Source: a bacterium (GTDB lineage: Bacteria > Armatimonadota > Zipacnadia > Zipacnadales > UBA11051). From it: a stretch of DNA of 64,000 nucleotides. The stretch is taken from positions 62,001 through 126,000 of the forward strand of contig JAUVVY010000001.1 of NCBI GenBank assembly GCA_030604405.1. The letters run 5' to 3'. The position numbers were made by a program, and so were the translations under genes. Below the pieces are notes generated by a model. It was not told the DNA's origin and made no database searches. It worked only from the letters and a program-made list of their open reading frames with translations. This document shows positions 26,117 to 34,624 of the stretch, one piece after another. Each line of letters opens with the position of its first letter. The first letter of the stretch is position 1.

Positions 26117-26725
26117 TCAAGAATCAGAAGACGCCTCAGGGGCCACAGCCACTCTGACTCTCGCCGCCCGCAGCACCCGGTCATGCAGAACATACCCGGG
26201 TTGCACCACCGCGATGATAGTATTCGCATCCACCTCGTCACTGGGCACTGCCTCGACCGCCTCATGTAGGTCAGGGTCGAATGGCTCGCCCTCCGGGTTA
26301 ATCTGCTCGACCCCGTGGCCTTTCAGGAAGCCTTGAAGCTGGGTGAGGATCATCTCGACGCCCTTGGACACACTCTCGATATCGTCAGTGTCGGAGATGC
26401 TGGCCAGCGCCTGCTCGTAGTTATCGCTGAGCGGCAGCAGTTCGGCCAGCAGGCTTTCATTTGCATATTGCTGTCGCTGAGCCATTTCCCGGGCCGCTCG
26501 ACGGCGGTAGTTTTGCAGATCAGCCAGCGCCCGCAGGTACTTCTCGTGCGCCTCCTCGTACATCGCCTGCCAGTCCGGCTGCTCTGCAGCGCCCGGCTCT
26601 TCGGCCGGCTGCCCACCATCCTGCTGCGCCTGTGCTTCAGCGGTCTCGCCGGCGCCATCTTCGTCTGGCTGCGCGCCTGCTTCAACCCTTGCGGGAACAG
26701 GCCTATCTTCATTGTTGTCTGTCAT
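26117..26725 (-). CDS. grpE: Nucleotide exchange factor GrpE
   Basis: 202 residues from the ATG at 26725 (GAGGAG 6 nt upstream; an extended frame to 26767 lacks a site). The acidic, Gln/Glu-rich N-terminal tail (AEAQAQQDGGQPAEEP) precedes the long dimerisation helix (YLRALADLQNYRRRAAREMA) and the four-helix/beta-wing region (HGVEQINPEGEPFDPDLHEAV, PGYVLHDRVLRAARV). It releases ADP from DnaK. dnaK and dnaJ are not in the window. hrcA lies upstream on the same strand, but a 407-bp gap with a MITE-like element separates the two. Confidence 0.95.
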   Translation of the reverse strand: MTDNNEDRPVPARVEAGAQPDEDGAGETAEAQAQQDGGQPAEEPGAAEQPDWQAMYEEAHEKYLRALADLQNYRRRAAREMAQRQQYANESLLAELLPLSDNYEQALASISDTDDIESVSKGVEMILTQLQGFLKGHGVEQINPEGEPFDPDLHEAVEAVPSDEVDANTIIAVVQPGYVLHDRVLRAARVRVAVAPEASSDS

Positions 26726-26786
26726 ATATAACTCCTCGATTACCCAACGGAGCCGGCATGGCATCAATTCCCTCCGTACCGCGTGG

Positions 26787-27047
26787 CACAGGCTTTCCAG
26801 ACGCTGCTGCTTTTTGAGATACGCTGCATGCGGGGACAGTCCCTAAAGGGACAGTCCCCTACTAGGTCCTCAATAGGTCGGAGTGCGTGATAGCTGTTTC
26901 GCGACATTCTTGTCGTATCTGTTAGGAACTTTCAACAACCTATTGACAACAGCCGGTATTCTGTAGGGCGGGGGCTTGTACCCCGCCGCAGGTATTAGAC
27001 GACTAAATAAGCAAGCCCAAAAAGCAGCAGCGTCTTTCCAGCCTGTG
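26787..27047. mobile_element. MITE-like element between hrcA and grpE
   Basis: 261 bp bounded by 30-bp imperfect terminal inverted repeats. Left arm 26787-26816 is CACAGGCT-(5 nt)-GACGCTGCTGCTTTTTG; right arm 27018-27047 is its reverse complement apart from the 5-nt block, with 17 inner bases perfectly paired. Inside are a near-palindrome GGGGACAGTCCC-TAAA-GGGACAGTCCCC (26832-26859) and GGGCGGGG/CCCCGCC arms near 26965-26985. It has no ORF of its own. No target-site duplication was confirmed. Confidence 0.6.
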
Positions 27048-27132
27048 ATTGCCGTTGCCGGCGTAGCTCGGGCTTTCCAAGAAATCTGCATAACTACTGT
27101 TCCAGCCCGCAGAAATGCTCACGGGCACATAT

Positions 27133-28194
27133 CTACCATGTAGCGTCTTCGCCCTGAGCCAGAGCCTCGCCCAGGCTTTCGGCGACGAAAGAGACTACTG
27201 ACATGGCGTTGAGATAGTCCATGCACATCGGCCCAAGCACGGCGACGCTTCCTGCGCGCAAGCCGGTGTGAGCGTACGAGCGCGCCACCATACTGCAGCG
27301 GCGGATGCCCCTGACACGGTTCTCAGTGCCGATTGTAACAGTGACATCCGAGGCCGTGGCCGCCGACAGAAGTGCCTCGCGCAGCAGCGCATGGTGGTCG
27401 AGGGTTTCAATCAACTCGCGCAGGTTGTTGGCCTGCTGGAATTCGGGCTCGCGAAGAATGTAGCTGGTGCCATCCACGTAGATATGGCGGTCCTCTTCGG
27501 CTTCAACGGCCTGCCGCAGCGCCTGGAGTAGTGTCTCGGGCAGGTTGCAGTCGGCGACTGCTGCCGCCAGGTCGGTGGTCGTAACGGTGGCCAGCTCACC
27601 GATGCACCGACCGCGGTAGATCTTGCGCAGCGCCCGGCTCAGTTTGGCGATCTGCTCGGCTGTTAGCGGCTCGGGGCTGCGCAGCAATTGCTGCACCTGC
27701 TTGCCCGTGTCAGTCTTGTAGGTCAGCAGCAGATTGTTGCTGCTGACTGGTGATACGGCTATGTCATCGAAGCACTCTTGTATGCGGGAGGGGCTCATAA
27801 CCACGCTGGGATAGCCGGTCAGCGCCGCCAGACTACGGGAAGTAGCCCGCATCAGCGTCCGCGGGCGTCCCTTCAGGCGCCGACATTCGCTCTCGTAGAT
27901 GCGTGAGGCCTCGCTGTGTTCGGGCAGTGGGCCTTCGCGCACTTCGTTCACGTACAGCCGGTAAGCCTCGGGCAACGGCACTCGCCCCGAGGAGGTATGG
28001 GGCTGGCACAGGTAAGACGCCTGCTCCAGATAGGCCATCTCGTTGCGGATGGTGGCGGTGCTGACGCTGAAGCCGTACTTTTCTTTGAGCTGTTTGGAGC
28101 CTACCGCCGCCTTGGTAGCGATATGCTCTCGCACCACAGCCATCAGTATCTCTCGTTGCCTGGCCGACAGCGGCGGGGCCGGGCTATGGCGCAT
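27133..28194 (-). CDS. hrcA: Heat-inducible transcription repressor HrcA
   Basis: 353 residues. The N-terminal winged helix is LSARQREILMAVVREHI, VGSKQLKEKYGFSVSTATIRNEM and the strongly conserved SSGRVPLPEAYRLYV; the C-terminal region is the GAF-like and dimerisation part. HrcA binds the CIRCE operator; one CIRCE is present upstream of groES at 33849. No CIRCE is seen upstream of hrcA or grpE, so hrcA may not repress itself here. GGGAGG lies 9 nt before the ATG. Confidence 0.95.
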   Translation of the reverse strand: MRHSPAPPLSARQREILMAVVREHIATKAAVGSKQLKEKYGFSVSTATIRNEMAYLEQASYLCQPHTSSGRVPLPEAYRLYVNEVREGPLPEHSEASRIYESECRRLKGRPRTLMRATSRSLAALTGYPSVVMSPSRIQECFDDIAVSPVSSNNLLLTYKTDTGKQVQQLLRSPEPLTAEQIAKLSRALRKIYRGRCIGELATVTTTDLAAAVADCNLPETLLQALRQAVEAEEDRHIYVDGTSYILREPEFQQANNLRELIETLDHHALLREALLSAATASDVTVTIGTENRVRGIRRCSMVARSYAHTGLRAGSVAVLGPMCMDYLNAMSVVSFVAESLGEALAQGEDATW

Positions 28195-28667
28195 CAGTAG
28201 CTACCTCCCAAGCCTGAAATTGCACCAGGACTATATTGTATGTATACGGCACCAAGATAACAGCGCACGCCAGGCATTGTCAAGCTCCAGCCTTACTGCG
28301 GGCGCATGTACCAATTGTCGGCGGGGTACCCACTCCGCAGCAGTGGGTCGGGCGTCTCCCCTCTCGGGGCTTGGACAGCCAGGGATGTTGTTTGCCGTAG
28401 GCGCGTAACGGCGAATCTTGTCATTAGACAATAACTGTATTGAAGGTCTGGTCGTGAATTCCGGGATTAGGAATCAAGTATCTGCTTGTTGTAGGGCGCG
28501 GGCCTGGCGTAGGCCCTGCCGTGTGCGCCCTGCCGCCCGCGCCCTACAACAAGGCCCAGTCAGCAGCGGCGCGGAGGGCGTGATCAATCACGCCCCTACG
28601 AACAGCCACAGCCGGCCTTTTGTGACCTACCGGCAATCTTTACACGCACCCCAGGGGCCTCAAGACG
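28195..28667. repeat. Gap with palindromic repeats, including a long hairpin
   Basis: Part of a ~800-bp stretch without a gene. At 28485-28553 the 18-bp arms CTTGTTGTAGGGCGCGGG and CCCGCGCCCTACAACAAG pair exactly around a 33-nt centre. At about 28578-28597 lies GGGCGTGAT/AATCACGCCC, and near 28329-28350 a CCACTCCGCAGCAGTGG palindrome with a GTCGGGCG word. These look like unrelated dispersed palindromes stacked in one gap. Confidence 0.6.
28254..28283 (-). promoter_or_regulatory. Sigma70-like promoter of hrcA
   Basis: Minus strand TTGACA (6/6), 18-bp spacer, TATCTT (4/6). It lies about 60 bp upstream of the hrcA start. No CIRCE overlaps it. Confidence 0.65.
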
Positions 28668-28697
28668 TTGACAGTCTTGGCAGCCGTGTGCTATTCT
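28668..28697 (+). promoter_or_regulatory. Sigma70-like promoter upstream of rpsE
   Basis: TTGACA (6/6) at 28668-28673, 18-bp spacer, TATTCT (4/6) at 28692-28697. It would give rpsE its own transcript with a leader of about 290 nt. Confidence 0.65.
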
Positions 28698-28708
28698 GAA
28701 GCTCCGCT

Positions 28709-28990
28709 GGCTTCCTGTCTCAATAGGAAGCCGCGTAGTTTCTTGTGTCTTTACCTGTCAGGCGATATTCAGGGTACCGCAAGCCTCGGCATCGGGGGCA
28801 AAGCGAGAGCCTGATTGTAGTTGTAGTCCTGCCCGCAAGTTATTTGCAGACGAGATGCCCGCGTGGCACGAGCTTGCCCGCCATAGCTTTAGCGAAGGCG
28901 GGGCTTTCCGCAGGCCCTGCCGCGTGCGCCCTGAGCTTGTCGAAGGGCAGCCCGTGAACGCCATTTACAAACGAGAGGGATAATAAGGGT
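28709..28990 (+). promoter_or_regulatory. Long rpsE leader with 5' hairpin and dispersed repeat
   Basis: The predicted leader begins with a perfect 8-bp stem GGCTTCCT/AGGAAGCC (28709-28732). A dispersed repeat near its end (about 28902-28952) has the arms GGGCT/AGCCC around CCTGAGCTTGTCGAA. Whether the leader regulates rpsE (as ribosomal protein leaders often do) is inference; it does not match a leader motif I know. Confidence 0.4.
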
Positions 28991-29881
28991 ATGACCTACA
29001 GAGGACGGGGTCAGGAAGAACGCGATGAAATAGAAGAGCGCGTGGTCCGCATTGACCGCACGCGAAAGACCGTCAAGGGCGGGCGCATATCGTCGGTACG
29101 CGTCGTTGCTGCGGTGGGCAACGGCAAAGGCAGTGTCGGCCTCGGCGTCGGCAAGGCGCGCGACATCCCCGAGGCTATCGAGAAAGCGATCAAGCGAGCC
29201 AGGGAGAACATGATCCGCATTCCCATGGACGGCTACACGATCCCGCATCTGGTGCAGGCCAAGGTGGGAGGCGCAGTTATCTTGCTGCGTCCGGCCTCGC
29301 GCGGCACCGGGGTCGTAGCCGGCGGCGCGACCCGGCAAATTCTTGAGGTCAGCGGCATCCGCGACATCCTCACCAAATCGCTGGGCAGCGGCAACGTATT
29401 CAACCGCGCGCAAGCCTGCTTCAAGGCCCTCCAGATCTTGCACAATCCTGCTGACATCGCAGCAGAGCGGGACATGAGCGTCGAGGAGATGCTGGGCCGC
29501 ACCGTCGAGGATCCCTACGCCGAGCTCGAAGCAGAGGAAGCCGAGCAAGCTGCCGAAGAGGCTGAAGCCGAACAGGCTGCACAAGAGCCGGCAGCAGCCG
29601 AGGAGCCTGAGGCCGCAGAAGCGGCCGAAGCTCCTGAGCTTGTCGAAGCGGCCGGAGGCCCTGAGCCTGTCGAAGTGGCCGAAGCTCCTGAGCTTGTCGA
29701 AGCGGCCGAAGGTCCTGAGCCTGTCGAAGCGGCCGAAGGTCCTGAGCCTGTCGAAGTGACGGCCGAGCCTGAAGAGGGAGCCGAAGAGGCAGGAGTTGCC
29801 GGCGGGGCCGTCATTGAGGATACCATGACCGACAGCCTCACGGACCTCTTCATTGGTGATGAGAAAGACGAAGAAGACTAG
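28991..29881 (+). CDS. rpsE: 30S ribosomal protein S5 with long acidic C-terminal extension
   Basis: 296 residues; typical S5 has about 165. The S5 core is complete at about 1-170: ERVVRIDRTRKTVKGGRISS, VVAAVGNGKGSVGLGVGKA, IPHLVQAKVGGAVILLRPAS, then RQILEVSGIRDILTKSLGSGN. The extension (about 175-296) is Glu/Ala-rich and holds five 9-residue repeats (213-257: EAPELVEAA, GGPEPVEVA, EAPELVEAA, EGPEPVEAA, EGPEPVEVT), then an acidic end. The gene stands alone, away from the spc operon (no rplR, rpmD or rplO next to it), and has its own promoter and terminator. The window cannot show whether another rpsE exists elsewhere. Confidence 0.93.
   Translation: MTYRGRGQEERDEIEERVVRIDRTRKTVKGGRISSVRVVAAVGNGKGSVGLGVGKARDIPEAIEKAIKRARENMIRIPMDGYTIPHLVQAKVGGAVILLRPASRGTGVVAGGATRQILEVSGIRDILTKSLGSGNVFNRAQACFKALQILHNPADIAAERDMSVEEMLGRTVEDPYAELEAEEAEQAAEEAEAEQAAQEPAAAEEPEAAEAAEAPELVEAAGGPEPVEVAEAPELVEAAEGPEPVEAAEGPEPVEVTAEPEEGAEEAGVAGGAVIEDTMTDSLTDLFIGDEKDEED
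29627..29761 (+). repeat. Five tandem 27-bp repeats inside rpsE
   Basis: Each unit carries CCTGAGC(C/T)TGTCGAA, the same 15-base word found between genes at about 6374 and 28931 and, degenerate, in prmC at 45751 and at 59774. The period of 27 bp keeps the frame, giving 9-residue protein repeats of the form xxPE(P/L)VExx. Confidence 0.85.
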
Positions 29882-29910
29882 CTCGCGGCACCCGACCACG
29901 CCAAATCAAA

Positions 29911-29937
29911 CTGAGCCCCTGCCAGGGCTCAGTTTTC
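29911..29937 (+). terminator. Intrinsic terminator of rpsE
   Basis: CTGAGCCC-CTGCCA-GGGCTCAG stem followed by TTTT, starting 30 bp after the rpsE stop. It implies that rpsE is transcribed as a single gene. Confidence 0.75.
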
Positions 29938-30151
29938 TGTTAGCAGGAAGACGGCAGTAGGCCGACCGAGAAAAAGACTTCTCTCTGGCGCGTAGCTCGC
30001 GCTTCCCAAAAATATCGCGTGGCTCGGGCTTCCAGCCCGAGTCGTCGTTGCCGTTGCCACCAAGGGTAGGCGAGTAGTTACGAACGTCGTTCGGACCTTC
30101 AACTCCAGTTGCTCTTCGACAAGCCTCGTCAGCAAAACGCGCATGCCGTTG

Positions 30152-31108
30152 TCAAGGAATATACCCCTGCTCAACGCCCAGGCGCATCGTCTCGCGAATC
30201 GCGATGAGATAGTCGTCCACAATGTCGGCCTCGTCACACCACGGGAGGATATCGAGGAAGCCCTGGCGGCCCTCGTACGGGAAAGCCAGCGTGCCGAAGT
30301 GGACGTACAGCATCCGCACATTGCCCAGGATGCCGCTTTCCTCAGTGTCACCATAGATGTTGTCCGAGTACTGGTGGCCGAGCGCCTTGATGCGGGCCGC
30401 CGTAGCCGTGTTGATTTCGCGCAGCTTTTCACGGTACGGCTCAGAGAAGCCACGGTTCATGCAGAAGAAGTTTGAGCCGCAGGCGTGCAGGTCAATGTAG
30501 CACTCCGGCGGCTCCGCTTCCATGTATGCAAGCAACTGCTGGAACTCGACGAACAGAGTAGTGCTGACATCCACGGGCCGGTTCGCCAGGAAGCCGTCAT
30601 CGTTGAAGCGCCCGCCCAGGAAGATGATCTCATCGGGGTTGATGCCATTGGGAACGGCCTCCTCAATGGCGACAACGCTGCGGTCTTTCCGCCATGATTG
30701 GGCCAGGCCCTCGAGGCCGCCGGTAGACCAGCCGACCAGGCTGTCGGGGCAGCGGGCGCGGCCATCGGGGTTGAAAACCGGCACCACGGTGATGTCCAGC
30801 TCGTCGGCCAACCCCGCGATCTCCGGCCACGGTTTGCCCTTCAGGTCTTCGCCGTGGTCGAGGATGTGCAGCAGGTTGAAGCATGATGCCACGCTGCCCG
30901 GTTCGTGACCGTGGGTGCCGGCGATGACCCAGAGCCGCGGCCGGCCGGGATTCGGTCTTCTGATCAGATAGAGATCGCGCCCGCCGGCGGAAGTGCCGTA
31001 CTTCTCCAGCCGCTCGGCAGGCACCGCCGCGATGTGAGCGTTGATGCCGGCCTCGTCGGCCGGCCAGAAGTCGGGGAGCCTCATCTTCGCGACATATCGG
31101 GGGTCCAT
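30152..31108 (-). CDS. M14-family zinc carboxypeptidase-like protein
   Basis: About 318 residues from the ATG at 31108 (GAGAGG 10 nt upstream; another ATG at 31117 is possible). The metal motif HxxE is His66-Glu69 in AGTHGHEPGS and the distal His lies in CYIDLHACGSNF near 208. Near the C-terminus TLAFPYEGRQGF could contain the general-base Glu. This is the plan of the M14 succinylglutamate-desuccinylase/carboxypeptidase group; no signal peptide, so a cytoplasmic amidase or peptidase. Partner genes are not obvious. Confidence 0.75.
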   Translation of the reverse strand: MDPRYVAKMRLPDFWPADEAGINAHIAAVPAERLEKYGTSAGGRDLYLIRRPNPGRPRLWVIAGTHGHEPGSVASCFNLLHILDHGEDLKGKPWPEIAGLADELDITVVPVFNPDGRARCPDSLVGWSTGGLEGLAQSWRKDRSVVAIEEAVPNGINPDEIIFLGGRFNDDGFLANRPVDVSTTLFVEFQQLLAYMEAEPPECYIDLHACGSNFFCMNRGFSEPYREKLREINTATAARIKALGHQYSDNIYGDTEESGILGNVRMLYVHFGTLAFPYEGRQGFLDILPWCDEADIVDDYLIAIRETMRLGVEQGYIP

Positions 31109-31734
31109 TCGCGTCATTCCTCTCAGCAACATTGGGCGTGATTCGGCCCGCCACAAATGCCCGGGCTGCATGGTTTTTCGCCGCCGGCAGTGACAATCCT
31201 CTTTGCACATTTGCCCTGCCGAATCGCGCAGAAATGCTCAGGTCAATGCCACTGAATTGCGGGGTGGTGACATGAGCTAACTTCGCCGTAGCGCCGTTTT
31301 GTCAATTCTGCAGAGGCCTTTTTCGGCTATACCCCACAAGCAACGAAGCCCTGGTGCAGCGGGGCTGGGGGCAATAACTTGTCGTGGTATGGGGTGCTAC
31401 AAGCCGTTGCTGGGGGGGGTCAGTGCTGACCCCCTACCAGAAAAGGAATTTAGTGCCAAGCGGCCAGGAGGCCCTGAAAACGCGGGCCTTTTTGCTAGGT
31501 ATGAGGTCCGCGCGCGGGGCAGACCGGAAGACGGCACTGGGGGGGAGCACTGTGAACAAAGTGTGACAAGAAGGGTGATCAGGCCCTGCTACTGCGGGCC
31601 TCCTTACTGGTGGGGAGGTACTCTCAGCGAGAAAGGAGACGGAGCCCTTTTTTCGTCATGCGAATGGGGGAGTGTCCCGACTTGCATCGTTCTTGAAAGC
31701 GTGCTCGGCCCCCTTTTTCCCAGCATCGGCGCAC
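31109..31734. other. Gene-free stretch with several GC hairpins
   Basis: About 630 bp without a credible gene; open frames here lack start sites and family resemblance. Visible structures are GGGGTCAG-TG-CTGACCCC (about 31416-31433), a GGCCC/GGGCC stem followed by TTTTT (about 31470-31493, terminator-like on the plus strand), a second AGGCCC/GGGCCT stem (about 31581-31601), and CCCTTTTTT near 31644. The arrangement could include a small RNA with its terminator, but no known RNA family (RNase P, tmRNA, SRP, 6S) was recognised. Confidence 0.4.
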
Positions 31735-31766
31735 AAAAACAGGGACGGGCAAGCAGCCCGTCCCTG
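31735..31766 (-). terminator. Intrinsic terminator of groESL
   Basis: On the minus strand CAGGGACGGGC-TGCTT-GCCCGTCCCTG followed by TTTTT, about 32 bp after the groEL stop. Confidence 0.85.
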
Positions 31767-31797
31767 TGTGATCCAGTCGTCTTGTGACGCGTGCCGG

Positions 31798-33411
<1,614 letters not shown>

Positions 33412-33445
33412 CTAAGACTGTACCCCCGTCGTGGTGGAGTGGGGG

Positions 33446-33730
33446 TCAGACTACTTTGGCGTAAATCTGGCTGGTTTCGAGTATCTTGTACTCTTCGCCC
33501 TCGTCAGTGATCTCGGTACCGCCGTACTTGGCGAAAATGACTACATCACCCTCCTCGAGGTCTGACGGAATCAGCTCGCCATCTTCTGTGCGCGTGCCCT
33601 CTCCAACGCCTACAATAGTGCCGCGCTGAGGCTTTTCCTGCGCAGTTTCGGGCAGCAAGATGCCGCCCTCGCTCTCGGCCGCCTCGTCAACTTTAATCAT
33701 AACTCTGTCGCCCAGAATCCTGAGTCCCAC
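33446..33730 (-). CDS. groS: Co-chaperonin GroES
   Basis: 94 residues starting with GTG at 33730; AGGAGG lies 8 nt upstream, and the frame upstream of this is not conserved. Sequence: GLRILGDRVMIKV, GGILLPETAQEKPQRGTIV (mobile loop region) and GDVVIFAKYGGTEI, the usual GroES ending. It caps the GroEL ring. First gene of the groESL operon. Confidence 0.97.
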   Translation of the reverse strand: MGLRILGDRVMIKVDEAAESEGGILLPETAQEKPQRGTIVGVGEGTRTEDGELIPSDLEEGDVVIFAKYGGTEITDEGEEYKILETSQIYAKVV

Positions 33731-33812
33731 GTATTGCACCTCCTTTTGAAACTGAAGCCTCCGCATCGCGGAAGCCAGAGTGGCTACAAGCAGTCTGTGT
33801 TGAGCGGGCCTA

Positions 33813-33841
33813 ATAATAGCCCAAAAGATGTCAAGAAGCAA
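33813..33841 (-). promoter_or_regulatory. Probable groESL promoter
   Basis: Minus strand TTGCTT (TTG plus a weak half), 17-bp spacer, TATTAT (5/6). The CIRCE lies directly upstream of the -35 box. An alternative -35, TTGACA at 33829-33834, has an unsuitable 10-bp spacer. Confidence 0.5.
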
Positions 33842-33848
33842 GAGCTAA

Positions 33849-33875
33849 TTGGCACTCTATTGTGGAGAGTGCTAA
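33849..33875. promoter_or_regulatory. CIRCE operator (HrcA binding site)
   Basis: TTGGCACTC - 9 bp - GAGTGCTAA, against the CIRCE consensus TTAGCACTC-N9-GAGTGCTAA: one mismatch in the left arm. It is about 120 bp upstream of groES, just before the promoter. HrcA encoded at 27133 is the expected repressor. Confidence 0.93.
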
Positions 33876-34624
33876 ATGGGGAGGTTTGTTGGCAACTGCA
33901 GATGCTGAGCGGCGTTTGGCCGGTGCCTCGAAAGGCAACCCTCACCCCCGGCCCCTCTCCCGCAGGGAGAGGGGAGAACGGCGACGGCAACAGAGTCGGG
34001 CAGGATGCCCGACCCACGGTAATATTTGGGAAGCCCGAGCCACGGGATGAATGAACAGCATTGCCAGGCTCGAAAGCCTGGCCCACGCGAACATATTTGG
34101 GAGGTCGGAGCGGCGCAATGATGAAGGGCGTGGGCCGGTCTCACTGAGGACGCAAAGCGTCCTCAGATTCGGCCGGTCCCTCCGAAAGGCGACGGCGACG
34201 GAGTCGGGCAGGATGCCCGACCCCCGGGATGTTTTGGGGATGCCCGAGCCACGGGATGAATGAACAGCATTGCCAGGCTGGAAAGCCTGGCCCACGCGAA
34301 CATATTTGGGAGGTCCGAGCGGCGCGATGATGAAGGGCGCGGGCCGGTTTCACTCCGGACGCTGCGCGTCCTACGTTCAGCCGGCCCCTCCAAAAGGCTA
34401 CGGCAACCCTCACCCCGGGCCCCTCTCCCTGTGGGAGAGGGGAGAAAGGCGACGGCAACGCCAACAGGCGAGGCCACGGGCGCACGCCATGTCACCCACA
34501 CCCTTGGTGTGGGTACCCGACAACATCGGCAGCGCCACGCAGCATCGGCCTATCGCACAGGGCGGGCCTTTTCTCGTTTGCCAACAATCTTGACACGCAC
34601 CCTGCAATAGCCTCGGCCAAGTTC
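33876..34624. repeat. 750-bp repeat region with a 208-bp tandem duplication
   Basis: Two direct copies of a ~208-bp unit start at 33993 and 34201. Each unit holds the palindromes GTCGGGCAGGATGCCCGAC and GCCAGGCT...AGCCTGGC plus a GGACGC/GCGTCC hairpin and a shared GGGATGAATGAACAGCATT word. The pair is flanked by CCCCTCTCCC/GGGAGAGGGG hairpins at about 33953-33975 and 34420-34442. Short open frames here repeat in both copies only because the DNA repeats; they are not genes. It is not a CRISPR (only two long units, no spacers). Confidence 0.8.

Noticed and set aside
29927-30453. 174-codon minus-strand frame overlapping the M14 gene end
   Set aside because: Out of frame with the peptidase and covers a terminator and a dispersed repeat; no homology.
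31299-31787. 162-codon frame between the M14 gene and groEL
   Set aside because: Runs through hairpins and the groEL terminator and resembles no protein; treated as non-coding.
33829-33834. TTGACA as the groESL -35 box
   Set aside because: The nearest -10 candidate is only 10 bp away; TTGCTT with a 17-bp spacer to TATTAT fits better.
33993-34408. Possible CRISPR array
   Set aside because: Only two 208-bp direct units, no short repeats with unique spacers, and no cas genes nearby.
33942-34501. Several 60-117 codon frames in the repeat block
   Set aside because: The same sequence recurs in both copies because the DNA is duplicated, and none has a ribosome site or homology.
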